Shown here: positions 48,314-57,714 of the stretch, one piece after another
Numbering within the stretch: the first letter of the stretch is position 1
Layout: each line of letters opens with the position of its first letter
NCBI GenBank assembly: GCA_003574685.1
Contig: QOCQ01000003.1
Location: forward strand, 124,001 to 188,000
Length of the DNA: 64,000 nucleotides
Source: Rhodospirillaceae bacterium SYSU D60007
GTDB lineage: Bacteria > Pseudomonadota > Alphaproteobacteria > Reyranellales > Reyranellaceae
Direction of reading: 5' to 3'
Notes under the pieces: generated by a model
What the model was told of the DNA's origin: nothing
Database searches by the model: none
The model's input: only the letters and a program-made list of their open reading frames with translations
Made by a program: the position numbers and the translations under genes

Positions 48314-49207
48314 TCAGAACGCCTCGACGGCGGGTGCTGCTGAGGGGGGTGGTATCACGCTCGCGGGCGCCTCGGGCCTTGCAATTGGCACTGCAGGCGG
48401 TCTTGGTTTTGCCAAGGCGCGCCGGCGGGCATTCGCGCGTGCAAGGTAAGCGCGCTCCTCGGCCTCCCAGTTGGCATAGATATCGGCATGGGACACGAGC
48501 TGACCACCCTGGTCAGGAAAGCGCGTGTAATAGCCGAGGAAAACCGGAACTTCCTGAGCGAGGGGAACCGAATACGTTCTTCCTGTCGCAATCATTCGGT
48601 CGATTTCGCGCTCGCTGACGCCCAACGCCCAGGCGGCCAGCGGCCGCGCCTGCTCCACGCGTACGCAGCCATGACTCAACGCACGCCGCGCCTGCCTGAA
48701 CAGACCCTTCTGGTTCGTGTCATGGAGGAAAATGAACTGATCGTTGTCCATCTCGAACACCAGCCGGCCGAGCGGATTGTAGGGGCCCGGCGGCATAGGC
48801 ACCGCCCCCTCGTTGCGGATCATCGCCGGCGTGGGGACCCAGGCGGGATTGAAGCGGACGGCGAAGATCGGCGACAGTAACTCGGGTGTGCGCAGCGCCG
48901 GCTTGCCAACCACCACCCGGCTGCGCAGGACCGGCTCGCCATCCTCGATGGCAATCAGCTCGTGCGAGGGGATGTTGACCAGGACAAATTTGCCGCGCGC
49001 GGGGATCGCGAGGTTGATGCCGTGGCTGCGCAGCATTTGCAGATACGCCGTGGGCGCAGGTTCCTCCTGCGGCTCCCCGGCCACGGCAGCCGGTTGCGTC
49101 GGCGAGGCCGTGACGCAGCCTGAGAGGCCCAACACCAGGACAACGGCAGGCACGAGTCCGCTGGCGATGTCCCGGACGCTGTTCCCGGCTTGCCCCTCGA
49201 CAACCAT
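48314..49207 (-). CDS. L,D-transpeptidase (YkuD domain) lipoprotein
   Basis: This likely cross-links peptidoglycan or attaches proteins to it. The 297 residues have a lipoprotein signal with LSGC as the lipobox, then a domain with HELIAIEDGEPVLRSRVVVG, FIFLHDTNQKGLF and the catalytic SHGCVRVEQA (Cys nucleophile) of the YkuD family. A Pro/Ala-rich tail ends the protein. It stands between holC and rlpA in a stretch rich in cell-wall genes. ATG 49207 starts it. Confidence 0.9.
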   Translation of the reverse strand: MVVEGQAGNSVRDIASGLVPAVVLVLGLSGCVTASPTQPAAVAGEPQEEPAPTAYLQMLRSHGINLAIPARGKFVLVNIPSHELIAIEDGEPVLRSRVVVGKPALRTPELLSPIFAVRFNPAWVPTPAMIRNEGAVPMPPGPYNPLGRLVFEMDNDQFIFLHDTNQKGLFRQARRALSHGCVRVEQARPLAAWALGVSEREIDRMIATGRTYSVPLAQEVPVFLGYYTRFPDQGGQLVSHADIYANWEAEERAYLARANARRRALAKPRPPAVPIARPEAPASVIPPPSAAPAVEAF

Positions 49208-49262
49208 GGCGTGAAGTACCTGGCTGCAACCCAGTACAGAATACACCCATATCGAGCGATCG

Positions 49263-49712
49263 TCAGGTCTTCTTCTCCCAGCCGCCGCGTTCGCCCTGCT
49301 GCCAGTATTCAAGCGCGCACCCCTCGGCCTTGTACGCCGCCCAGCGCGCACGCGCCTCGGCGAGGGCCACCTCATCGCGGCCGTCAAAGATTTCCGACAC
49401 GCGCTCGAATTCGCCTGTGCGTTCGCTTCTGGCGCCGTCCGCCACGAACAGATACGTCGCCCCGTTGGGATTTTCATCGAGATGCGTCAGCCACACGGGC
49501 TGGCGCTCGGCATGGCCATCGCGTGCGCAGCCATGCGGCAGGAAGCTGCCCGGCTCGAAGGTCCACAGATGGGCGTTCAGCGCCTCCACCCGCTCGGCCG
49601 AGCCGAGCAGAACCACGGCGCGCTTGCCACGCTCCAGCGTGAGGTCGAGCATGCGCGGCAGCACGTCCTCCAGGCTGCCGCGCATGAGATGGTAGAAGCG
49701 GATTTCCGTCAC
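49263..49712 (-). CDS. holC: DNA polymerase III subunit chi
   Basis: This clamp-loader accessory protein binds single-strand-binding protein. The 149 residues match HolC: RFYHLMRGSLEDVLPRMLD, RAVVLLGSAERVEALNAHLW, FLPHGCARDGHAERQPVWL and TYLFVADGARSE. The start overlaps the pepA stop by 4 bases; the pepA-holC pair is conserved across proteobacteria. Confidence 0.93.
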   Translation of the reverse strand: MTEIRFYHLMRGSLEDVLPRMLDLTLERGKRAVVLLGSAERVEALNAHLWTFEPGSFLPHGCARDGHAERQPVWLTHLDENPNGATYLFVADGARSERTGEFERVSEIFDGRDEVALAEARARWAAYKAEGCALEYWQQGERGGWEKKT

Positions 49713-51202
49713 TTCTCGCAGTGATCCGAGACGAACTGGTCGATCAACCGCACGCCGAAGGCGGTCGCGCCCTTGGGCGTGGTGGCATCGCCCTTCCCCG
49801 ACCAGGCCATGCCGGCAATGTCGACATGGGCCCAGGGCCGGTCGCCCTGCACGAAGCGCTTGAGGAACTGCGCCGCCGTCACCGAACTGGCCTCGCGCCC
49901 GCCGATGTTCTTCATGTCGGCGATATCCGACTTGATCAGCTCGTCGTAACCGTCACCCAGCGGCATGCGCCACAGCTTCTCGCCCACCCTCGAGCCGGCG
50001 TCGCGAAGCTGGTTGGCGAGATTGTCGTTGTTGCAGAACAGGCCGGCGCGCTCATGACCGAGTGCGACCACAATGGCGCCGGTCAGGGTGGAGAACTCGA
50101 CCATCAGCCGCGGATCGAACTTCTCCTGCGCGTACCACATGACGTCGCACAGCACGAGGCGGCCTTCGGCATCGGTGTTGATGACTTCGACCGTCTGACC
50201 CGACATGGAGCGCACCACGTCGCCGGGCCGCTGCGCCTCGCCGCTCGGCATGTTCTCGACCAGGCCGACCAGACCGACAGCGTTCACCCTGGCCTTGCGC
50301 GCCGCCAGCAGGTGCATGATCCCGATCACGGCCGCCGAGCCGGCCATGTCCCATTTCATGTCCTCCATGCCCTGCGCCGGCTTCAGCGAGATGCCGCCGG
50401 TGTCGAAGCACACACCCTTGCCGATGAAGGCCAGCGGCTTCTCGCCGCGCCGGCCGCCATCCCAGCGCATGACGACCATCTGCGAGTCCCGCTTGCTGCC
50501 CTGGCCGACGCCCAGCAGCGCGTTCATGCCCAGCCGGCGCATCTGCGCCTCGCCCAGCACCTCCACCTTGAGGCCGAGCTTCGAAAGCTCCCGCGCACGC
50601 TTCGCAAGACTCTCGGGATAGAGGACGTTGGGCGGCTCGCTGACCAGATCGCGGGTGAGGAACACGGCATCGCCGACCGCCTGCAATCCTGCATAGAGCC
50701 TGCGGGCGGCCGCCGCGCCAGGCACATAGATCGTGACCGAAGTCACGGTCGGCTTCTGCTCGGGCTTCTCCTTCGTACGGTACTTGTCGAACCGGTAGGA
50801 GCGCAGCCGCAGCCCCAGCGCCAGCCGTGCTGCAAGCTCGGGCGCCTCCAGCGCACTGCCGGATGGTGCGTCGACCAGAACAGAGAGCGATTTTTGTCCG
50901 GTGCCGTTCGCATCGGCAAGGATTGAGCCGCCGACTCCCTCGGCGCTGCGCCGCGTGATCTCCTTCGCTGGCCCCAGCCCCGCGATGATGACCCGGTCTG
51001 CCGCGAGTCCATTGGGGGCCATCACACCCAGTGTCTGCCCTTTCTTGCCGGCAAAGCGGCTCGCGGCCATGGCCCGCTTCAGTGCGCCCTGCGTCGCCTT
51101 GTCCAGCGCCACGCCGTAGCCCAACAATGTCCTTTCCGGAATCGCGAACACCGCGACGCAGCCTGCCGGCGTCTTGGCGGGTTCGGCGAATACAATCTTC
51201 AT
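49709..51202 (-). CDS. pepA: Leucyl (cytosol) aminopeptidase PepA
   Basis: This di-zinc M17 aminopeptidase removes N-terminal residues from peptides; in some bacteria it also binds DNA. The 497-residue protein has a substrate-binding N-terminal domain and a catalytic domain with FIGKGVCFDTGGISLKPAQG, KWDMAGSAAVIG, and the signature NTDAEGRLVLCD. The first visible start is ATG 51202. It is divergent from surA. Confidence 0.96.
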   Translation of the reverse strand: MKIVFAEPAKTPAGCVAVFAIPERTLLGYGVALDKATQGALKRAMAASRFAGKKGQTLGVMAPNGLAADRVIIAGLGPAKEITRRSAEGVGGSILADANGTGQKSLSVLVDAPSGSALEAPELAARLALGLRLRSYRFDKYRTKEKPEQKPTVTSVTIYVPGAAAARRLYAGLQAVGDAVFLTRDLVSEPPNVLYPESLAKRARELSKLGLKVEVLGEAQMRRLGMNALLGVGQGSKRDSQMVVMRWDGGRRGEKPLAFIGKGVCFDTGGISLKPAQGMEDMKWDMAGSAAVIGIMHLLAARKARVNAVGLVGLVENMPSGEAQRPGDVVRSMSGQTVEVINTDAEGRLVLCDVMWYAQEKFDPRLMVEFSTLTGAIVVALGHERAGLFCNNDNLANQLRDAGSRVGEKLWRMPLGDGYDELIKSDIADMKNIGGREASSVTAAQFLKRFVQGDRPWAHVDIAGMAWSGKGDATTPKGATAFGVRLIDQFVSDHCEK

Positions 51203-51282
51203 GATTTACCCCGTAGCGTGGTGAAATCCGCGATGCGGCGGCACCTTGGCATGCGCATCTTTTGAAGGAAAGCCTGCGCTAT

Positions 51283-51312
51283 TTGCACGCGCAGGCGGCC
51301 AGCCGCTATACT
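51283..51312 (+). promoter_or_regulatory. Candidate promoter for surA-pdxA-rsmA
   Basis: TTGCAC (51283-51288), an 18-base spacer and TATACT (51307-51312) are close to the sigma-70 consensus. The surA GTG start is 39 bases downstream, leaving a short leader. It is the strongest promoter-like pattern seen in the window. Confidence 0.6.
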
Positions 51313-51350
51313 GATGTGGCCGCCTTCCACCAACGAACCGGAAACAAATC

Positions 51351-52649
51351 GTGCGTCGATTCCTACCGCTGACCGCGTTTGCAGTTCTCCTCGCCGGCCT
51401 CACCACTTCTTTCGTCGCCATCACGCCTGTGTGCGCGCAGAGCCATTGCATCGCCGCGAAGGTCAACGAACTGCCAATCACCGGCTTCGACCTCAGCCAG
51501 CGTGTGCGTTTCGGCCTGATGCTGGCGCGGCTGCCCGACACCGCCGATAACCGCAACCGCGTCGCCCAGCAGGTGCTGCGCCAGATGATCGACGAGCGCC
51601 TGCAGCTCGATGACGCGCGGCGCAACAACATCACCGTGGCCCAGAGCGAGGTGGACGAGCGCGTGCAACAGCTCGAGCAGGCCAACGGCATGCCGCCGGG
51701 AGGCCTTCGGGCAGCTCTTGCCAATGCGAATGTCCCCTTCAGCGTGCTCACCGACCAGCTCCGCGCCGGTATCGCGTGGAACAAGCTGGTGCGCCGCAAG
51801 GTGCGTGTCGGCATTGATGTCACTGATCCCGAGATCGACGAGTCCCTGCGGCAGATCAAGGCCAACCTCGGCAAGTCCGAGAACCGCGTCGCCGAGATCT
51901 TTTTGCCCGTAGACCGGCCCGACCAGGCGAACGAGGTCTTGCGTACGGCCCGTCGTATCCAGGAGCAGCTTCGTGCCGGCGCGCCGTTCCCCGCCATGGT
52001 GCAGCAATTCTCCAGTGGTCCCTCGGCGGCTGCCGGTGGCGATCTCGGCTGGGTGCTGCCTGGCAGCCTCGATCCGGCGCTGGACGCCGCCATCGCGCGG
52101 CTGGGTGTCAACCAGGTTTCGGAACCGATTCGCACCCAGGCCGGCTGGCACATCCTGAAGCTGCTCGCCCAACGCCCCTACGGTCGCGCCGCCAATCCCG
52201 CCAATGTGCGCTACAACATGCTCCAGCTTCTGCTGCCCTTCCCGGCCAACTCGTCGCCCGATGAAATCGAGCGGCAGAAGTCGCTGGCGCAAAACGTCAT
52301 GAGCCAATCGAAATCGTGCGCCGACCTGCGCCGGATCTGCAACCGCACCAAAGGCTGCACGGCGGCCGATTCCGAGGATGTCAGCATGGGCGACCTGCAA
52401 CAGCGTGCGCCGGCAATCGCCGAGGCGGTGCGCTCCGCCGGCATCGGCCAGGCGCTTGGGCCTTACCACGCCGGCAGTGCCATGCAGATCGTGGCGGTGT
52501 GCTCGCGCGAGGGCGAAGGCGGCCTGCCCAGCCGCGATGCCGTGCAGCAGAACATCTTCGTCACCAAGCTGGAGTCGGCGGCGCGGCGATACATGCGCGA
52601 CCTGCGCCGCAACGCCGTCATCGACATCCGCAAGGATTGCCGCATATGA
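51351..52649 (+). CDS. surA: Periplasmic peptidyl-prolyl isomerase / outer-membrane chaperone SurA
   Basis: It escorts outer-membrane proteins across the periplasm. The 432-residue precursor has a signal peptide (ending TPVCAQ), a SurA N-terminal helical domain ([20 protein letters not shown], then [17 protein letters not shown]) and one clear parvulin domain ([39 protein letters not shown]). A second, poorly conserved parvulin-like region has Cys-rich spacing ([15 protein letters not shown]). The start is GTG 51351. It leads surA-pdxA-rsmA. Confidence 0.94.
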   Translation: MRRFLPLTAFAVLLAGLTTSFVAITPVCAQSHCIAAKVNELPITGFDLSQRVRFGLMLARLPDTADNRNRVAQQVLRQMIDERLQLDDARRNNITVAQSEVDERVQQLEQANGMPPGGLRAALANANVPFSVLTDQLRAGIAWNKLVRRKVRVGIDVTDPEIDESLRQIKANLGKSENRVAEIFLPVDRPDQANEVLRTARRIQEQLRAGAPFPAMVQQFSSGPSAAAGGDLGWVLPGSLDPALDAAIARLGVNQVSEPIRTQAGWHILKLLAQRPYGRAANPANVRYNMLQLLLPFPANSSPDEIERQKSLAQNVMSQSKSCADLRRICNRTKGCTAADSEDVSMGDLQQRAPAIAEAVRSAGIGQALGPYHAGSAMQIVAVCSREGEGGLPSRDAVQQNIFVTKLESAARRYMRDLRRNAVIDIRKDCRI

Positions 52650-53686
52650 GTGCACCAGCGCCGCTCGCGCCGGTCGCCGTCACGATGGGCGAACCGGCCG
52701 GCATCGGCGGCGAGCTGACCCTGAAGACCTGGCTGGCGCGCAAGGACGTGCGCGCGAGCCCGCGCTTCTTCGTGATTGACGATCCCGGTCGCCTGCGAGG
52801 CCTGGCGCAGCACCTGTCGCTTCCGGTCGTCATCGAGGAAATCGGATCGCCGGCCGAAACTGCTGCTGCCTTTGCACGCGCCCTGCCCGTGCTCCGGCAG
52901 GAGCTGCCGGCGGGAGTGCAGCCCGGCCGGCTGGATGCGCGCAACGCGCCGGCAGTGATCGCGAGCATCGAGCGGGCGGTTGCTTTCGCCGTCGATGGCC
53001 AGGCCGCTGCCATAGTGACCAATCCCATTCAGAAGAAGACGCTGCAGGAGGCGGGATTCCCGCATCCTGGCCATACCGAGTTCCTGGCGGCGCTGGGTGG
53101 TACGGCCGGCCGGCCGGCGGACGTCGCCATGATGCTGGCCTGCCCGGACCTGCGAGTCGTGCCTGTCACCATCCATGTCGCGCTGCGCCGGGCGCTGGAA
53201 AGCCTCACTACGGAGCTGATCGTCGGGGTTGGCCGCATTGCCGTCGCGGCGCTGCGCCGCGATTTCGGACTGGCGACGCCGCGCCTGGCCGTCGCCGGGG
53301 TCAATCCGCATGCGGGCGAAGGCGGCACCATGGGCGACGAGGAAATATACATCGTAGCGCCCGCAGTGGATGCCTTGCGCGCCCACGGCATCGATGCCAT
53401 CGGACCGATGTCGCCGGATACGATGTTCCACGCCGAGGCGCGCCGCCGGTATGATCTGGCGCTCTGCATGTATCACGACCAGGCGCTGATCCCGCTCAAG
53501 GCGATCGATTTCGCGGGCGGCGTCAACGTAACCCTGGGCTTGCCGTTCATCCGCACCTCGCCCGATCACGGCACGGCACTGGACATTGCCGGCACCGGGG
53601 CCGCCGATGCCTCCAGCCTGCTTGCGGCGCTGGACATGGCCGCCGACATGGCCCGCCGCCGCGCCGGTCGCGCCCAGGCCGCGTGA
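52646..53686 (+). CDS. pdxA: 4-hydroxythreonine-4-phosphate dehydrogenase
   Basis: This is the pyridoxal-phosphate biosynthesis enzyme, which oxidises 4-phosphohydroxy-L-threonine with NAD+. The 346 residues have [50 protein letters not shown] and [15 protein letters not shown], including the metal-binding His residues. Its ATG overlaps the surA stop by 4 bases (ATGA). Confidence 0.96.
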   Translation: MSAPAPLAPVAVTMGEPAGIGGELTLKTWLARKDVRASPRFFVIDDPGRLRGLAQHLSLPVVIEEIGSPAETAAAFARALPVLRQELPAGVQPGRLDARNAPAVIASIERAVAFAVDGQAAAIVTNPIQKKTLQEAGFPHPGHTEFLAALGGTAGRPADVAMMLACPDLRVVPVTIHVALRRALESLTTELIVGVGRIAVAALRRDFGLATPRLAVAGVNPHAGEGGTMGDEEIYIVAPAVDALRAHGIDAIGPMSPDTMFHAEARRRYDLALCMYHDQALIPLKAIDFAGGVNVTLGLPFIRTSPDHGTALDIAGTGAADASSLLAALDMAADMARRRAGRAQAA

Positions 53687-53701
53687 CACGCATCCACATC
53701 C

Positions 53702-54526
53702 GTGACGCCTGACGCAGCCCTGCCGCCGCTGCGCGAGGTGATCGCGCGGCATGGTCTGGCGGCCCGCAAGTCGCTGGGGCAGCACTTTCTGCTCGACCTC
53801 AACCTCACCGACCGCATCGCGCGCGCCGCAGGTGATCTGGCGAGGGGCACGACGATCGAGATCGGCCCTGGCCCAGGCGGTCTGACGCGGTCTCTCCTTC
53901 GCCATGGTGCGGCGCGCGTGGTGTGCGTCGAGCGTGACGGACGCGCCGTTGCAGCCATCCGCGATCTTGCCGCCGTCTACCCGGATCGTCTGGAGGTGCT
54001 TCAGGCCGATGCGCTGGCGATCGACATTGCCAGCCTGGGCTCCAGCCCTCGCCGCATCGTTGCCAACCTCCCCTACAACATTTCGACTGCGCTGCTGACG
54101 CGATGGCTGCACACGGCAGCGGCGCTGGAGTCGATGACCCTGATGTTCCAGAAGGAGGTGGTTGACCGTCTGCTGGCACGGCCGCGCAGCAAGGATTACG
54201 GGCGGCTTTCGGTGCTGACGCAGGTGGTCTGCGATGTCGTGCGGTTGTTCGACATTGCGCCCTCGGCCTTCGTCCCGGCGCCCCGCGTGGTGTCCACGGT
54301 CGTGCAACTCGTGCCGCGGGCGGTGCCTGTCAGGGTCGACCTGCCTGCGCTGGAAGTTGTGACCGCCGCCGCCTTCGGCCAGCGTCGCAAGATGCTGCGC
54401 ACCAGCCTGCGGCCCGCCTTTCCGCAGCCCGAAGCCGTACTGGCGATTTGCGGCATTTCCGGTTCGCTACGGGCGGAAGACCTGGAGCCGCAACAATTCG
54501 TGGCACTCGCACGCCTTCGTCCTTGA
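53702..54526 (+). CDS. rsmA: 16S rRNA dimethyltransferase RsmA (KsgA)
   Basis: It dimethylates two adjacent adenines near the 3' end of 16S rRNA during small-subunit maturation. The 274-residue enzyme has KSLGQHFLLD, the SAM site EIGPGPGGLTRSLL, the base-flipping motif NLPYNIS, and FVPAPRVVSTVVQL. The GTG at 53702 fits the usual distance to the GQHFL motif. It completes surA-pdxA-rsmA. Confidence 0.96.
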   Translation: MTPDAALPPLREVIARHGLAARKSLGQHFLLDLNLTDRIARAAGDLARGTTIEIGPGPGGLTRSLLRHGAARVVCVERDGRAVAAIRDLAAVYPDRLEVLQADALAIDIASLGSSPRRIVANLPYNISTALLTRWLHTAAALESMTLMFQKEVVDRLLARPRSKDYGRLSVLTQVVCDVVRLFDIAPSAFVPAPRVVSTVVQLVPRAVPVRVDLPALEVVTAAAFGQRRKMLRTSLRPAFPQPEAVLAICGISGSLRAEDLEPQQFVALARLRP

Positions 54527-54582
54527 AATATGAGCAGTCACTCACCAGATAGCCCGACGACTTGACCCTCACGACGGATCGC

Positions 54583-55395
54583 ATGGCCCGCTCCCTTCGC
54601 TCGATTGCCTTCAACTTCTTTTACTGGACGAGCACGGCGATTGCGGTTCTCGCCGGCCTGATCGTTGCGGTCATCCCCTCGGGGCAGCCGCTGCGCTGGG
54701 TGCTGCACAACTGGGCGCGGCTCACGGTCTGGGCGATGCGGGTGCTGGGCGGCATGCACATCGAGGTGCGCGGCCGCGAGCACATGCCCGTTGTCGGACC
54801 GGCACTGATCGCCAGCAAGCACCAGAGCGAATGCGACGGCACGATCATGGCCGCGCTGATCCCTGACATCGCCTTCGTGGCGATGAAGGAGTTGTTCTCC
54901 TGGCCGCTGATCGGCGCCATCCTCTATCGCCTCGACATGATCCGCGTCGATACCTGCGGCGGCGAACGCGAGCGGCGCAACCTTGCGACCTTTGCCCGAA
55001 GGGCGATCGAGGCGCACCGGGTGCTGACCATCTATCCCGAAGGGCATCTGATGCCTATCGGCGACAAGGAGCGCTATCGGACGGGCATCTATTACATGTC
55101 GCGCGATCTCGGGCTGCCTGTCGTGCCGGTGGCGACCTGCGTCGGGCTGCTCTGGGAGCGCTGGTCGTTCTGGAAGACGCCCGGCAAGGCAGCGATCGAA
55201 TTCCTGCCGCCGATAGCGGCCTCGGCCGACAAGGATGCCTTCATGCGGCAGCTTGAGGACACGATCGAGGCGGCGACAGCGGGTCTGGTGACAGAGTTCA
55301 CCGGCCAGCCGTACCGACTCGCCCGCTATGCGCCGCGCTCCGAGCCCGCGACCGACCGCACCGCCGCCCTCGCCGCCAGCGCCACCGATCCGTAG
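54583..55395 (+). CDS. 1-acylglycerol-3-phosphate O-acyltransferase (PlsC family)
   Basis: This membrane acyltransferase likely makes phosphatidic acid. An N-terminal membrane segment (about 14-35) precedes the catalytic HxxxxD motif in SKHQSECDG and the substrate motif IYPEGHLMP. The last motif usually reads EGT; the His here marks a variant alphaproteobacterial subgroup, so acyl or head-group specificity may differ. ATG 54583 gives 270 residues; a TTG at 54562 is 7 codons earlier. It follows rsmA by 56 bases. Confidence 0.9.
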   Translation: MARSLRSIAFNFFYWTSTAIAVLAGLIVAVIPSGQPLRWVLHNWARLTVWAMRVLGGMHIEVRGREHMPVVGPALIASKHQSECDGTIMAALIPDIAFVAMKELFSWPLIGAILYRLDMIRVDTCGGERERRNLATFARRAIEAHRVLTIYPEGHLMPIGDKERYRTGIYYMSRDLGLPVVPVATCVGLLWERWSFWKTPGKAAIEFLPPIAASADKDAFMRQLEDTIEAATAGLVTEFTGQPYRLARYAPRSEPATDRTAALAASATDP

Positions 55396-55404
55396 GGAGT
55401 GCGC

Positions 55405-56310
55405 CTACTCGGCCGCCTTCGGGGCGGGAAGCTGCCATTTTTGCTCGAAGGCCCAGATGTCGGGAAAGCCCATCAGTGCGTGCAGCGATTGGCCCGATGT
55501 CTTCTCGTCGTAGAGCGGCACGTTGATGCCGTCGCTGGATCCCGCCTCCTTGAGATGGAGGAAAGTCCGGCGCGCCGCTTCGGCAACGGCAGCCAGCGCC
55601 AGGCCCGGGTAGATGGCGATGGAGAATCCCAGCGCCCTGAGGCGGTCCGCCGGAATGATCGGCGTGCGTCCGAACTGCACCATGTTCGCCAGCAGGGGCT
55701 TGTCGATGGCTTGCCCGATGCGCGCCATCTCCGCTTCGCTCTCGGGCGATTCGACAAAGATCACGTCCGCGCCGGCGCGTGCATAGGCTTCCGCGCGGCG
55801 CAGCGCCTCGTCGAGCCCCAGACTGGTGCGCGCGTCGGTACGGGCAACGATCAGCGTGTCCTCGCTCTCGCGGCTGTCCAGTGCGACCTTGATCTTGAGC
55901 ACCATCTCCTCTGCAGGAATCACGCGCCGGCCCGGCGTGTGGCCGCATTTCTTGGGCATCTCCTGGTCTTCGATCTGGATGCCCTGCGCACCGGCGCGCT
56001 CGTAGCCGCGCACGGTGTGGCGTACATTGACCAGCCCGCCATAGCCGGTATCGGCATCGGCAATCAGCGGCGTGACCGTACCCTCGCAGATCGTCCGCAC
56101 GCGGCCGACCATGTCCGTGTAGGTCGCCAGCCCGGCGTCGGGCAGGCCCAGATGCGAGGCCGTGACGCCATAGCCGGTCATGTAGAGCGCCGGGAAGCCG
56201 ATCGCATCGGCCACGCGTGCGCTCACCATGTCGAAGATGCCCGGCGCCAGCACGAACTGGCCGGACGACAGCACGCTGCGCAGCGATGGACGTTGAGACT
56301 GCGGCGGCAT
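55405..56310 (-). CDS. Isocitrate lyase / PEP-mutase family protein
   Basis: This TIM-barrel carbon-carbon lyase of 301 residues has the metal-binding DADTGYGG, the active-site loop KKCGHTPGRR (catalytic Cys), RTDARTSLGLDEALRRAEAY, and ANMVQFGRTP. Members include methylisocitrate lyase, oxaloacetate decarboxylase and phosphonate enzymes, which I cannot separate here. ATG 56310 follows GGGAGG. It is convergent with the acyltransferase gene and divergent from the cyclopropane synthase. Confidence 0.9.
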   Translation of the reverse strand: MPPQSQRPSLRSVLSSGQFVLAPGIFDMVSARVADAIGFPALYMTGYGVTASHLGLPDAGLATYTDMVGRVRTICEGTVTPLIADADTGYGGLVNVRHTVRGYERAGAQGIQIEDQEMPKKCGHTPGRRVIPAEEMVLKIKVALDSRESEDTLIVARTDARTSLGLDEALRRAEAYARAGADVIFVESPESEAEMARIGQAIDKPLLANMVQFGRTPIIPADRLRALGFSIAIYPGLALAAVAEAARRTFLHLKEAGSSDGINVPLYDEKTSGQSLHALMGFPDIWAFEQKWQLPAPKAAE

Positions 56311-56463
56311 GGAGGCCTCCCTGGTTGCCGGGTTCCTTGGTGGCATCATAGGGCCGTGGCCGCTTCGGCCGGAAGTCCAGCGCCGCATGGCAGCCAGCGA
56401 AGGGCTTTACAGAATCGTGTGATCGTTCCTAGATTCACAAAAAGGATTTGGTGCGGGGTCGAG

Positions 56464-57708
56464 ATGCTGCTGGCGAGAATACTGCGGAGCCTGCTGCACA
56501 CCGGCACGTTGACGGTTGTCGACGCTGACGGACGATCGCACCGGATTGCCGGTTCCACACCGGGACCCGAGGTCACGATCCGCATTCATGACCGGCTCAC
56601 GCCCTGGCGGCTGGTGGTGAATCCGCGGCTGGCGATCGGCGAGGCCTACATGAACGGCACGCTGACCGTAGACGATGGCCGGCTCTACGATTTCCTCGAC
56701 CTGCTGGGCTACAACATGGCGGCGCTGGAGCGGTCCCGCTGGATGGCCTGGCAGTTCCGCCTGCAATGGTTGCTGCGCTGGCTGCAGCAGCGCAATCCCG
56801 TTGGCCGGGCGCAGCGCAACGTGGCCCACCACTATGATCTCAACGGCGCGCTCTACGATCTCTTCCTCGATCGCGACCGGCAGTATTCCTGCGCCTATTT
56901 CGAAACCCCCGACGCGTCACTGGAGGTCGCGCAGGCCGCCAAGAAGCGGCACATCCTGGCCAAGCTGCGGGTAGAACCGCACCACAAGGTGCTCGATATC
57001 GGCTCGGGCTGGGGCGGGCTGGGCCTCTATATCGCGCGCGAGGCCGAGGCTGACGTCACCGGCGTCACGCTGTCCAGCGAGCAGCATGCGGTTTCGACCC
57101 AGCGCGCGGCTTCGGAGGGGCTCGCAGGGCGCGTGCGCTTCAAGCTGCAGGACTACCGGCTGGAGACGCAGCGCTACGACCGCATCGTCTCGGTCGGCAT
57201 GTTCGAGCATGTGGGCGCGCGGCACTACGACGAGTTTTTTCGCAAGGTGAAGGCGCTGCTGGCCGACGATGGCGTGATGTTGCTGCACGCGATCGGCCGG
57301 ATGGAGCCGCCCGGCGGCACCAATTCGTGGATCCGCAAATACATCTTTCCCGGCGGCTACACGCCGGCCCTCTCCGAAGTGCTGGCGGCAATCGAGCGCG
57401 CCGGACTATGGGTCACCGACATCGAGATCCTGCGACTGCACTATGCCCAGACGCTGCGGCACTGGCGCCAGCGGTTCATGGACAACCGCGATGAGGTCAA
57501 GCGGCTGGCGGGTCTGGATGACCGCTTCTGCCGCATGTGGGAGTTCTATCTCGCCGGCTGCGAGATGAGCTTCCGGCACATGAACCAGATGGTCTTCCAG
57601 CTCCAGCTCGCCAAGCGCTTGGACAGCGTCCCCCTGACGCGCGACTACATGTACGAGGCCGAACGCGCCCGCAGCCTGCCTCTGCCACGCCAGGTCGCGG
57701 CCGAATGA
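56464..57708 (+). CDS. Cyclopropane-fatty-acyl-phospholipid synthase
   Basis: It adds a methylene bridge across double bonds of membrane lipids using SAM, a stationary-phase and stress modification. The 414-residue protein has the SAM motif LDIGSGWGGLGLYIARE, VGMFEHVGARHYDEFF and the C-terminal MWEFYLAGCEMSFRH characteristic of the family, plus the N-terminal lipid-binding part (LAIGEAYMNGTLTVDDGRLY). ATG 56464 begins it; the frame open from 55399 is antisense to the neighbour. Confidence 0.95.
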   Translation: MLLARILRSLLHTGTLTVVDADGRSHRIAGSTPGPEVTIRIHDRLTPWRLVVNPRLAIGEAYMNGTLTVDDGRLYDFLDLLGYNMAALERSRWMAWQFRLQWLLRWLQQRNPVGRAQRNVAHHYDLNGALYDLFLDRDRQYSCAYFETPDASLEVAQAAKKRHILAKLRVEPHHKVLDIGSGWGGLGLYIAREAEADVTGVTLSSEQHAVSTQRAASEGLAGRVRFKLQDYRLETQRYDRIVSVGMFEHVGARHYDEFFRKVKALLADDGVMLLHAIGRMEPPGGTNSWIRKYIFPGGYTPALSEVLAAIERAGLWVTDIEILRLHYAQTLRHWRQRFMDNRDEVKRLAGLDDRFCRMWEFYLAGCEMSFRHMNQMVFQLQLAKRLDSVPLTRDYMYEAERARSLPLPRQVAAE

Positions 57709-57714
57709 CCTGCG

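Noticed and set aside
52463-54307. 614-codon open frame antisense to surA, pdxA and rsmA
   Set aside because: A shadow of GC-rich coding sequence; three verified genes occupy the other strand.
55399-56463. Upstream extension of the cyclopropane synthase frame
   Set aside because: It runs antisense through the isocitrate lyase-family gene; family homology begins at ATG 56464.
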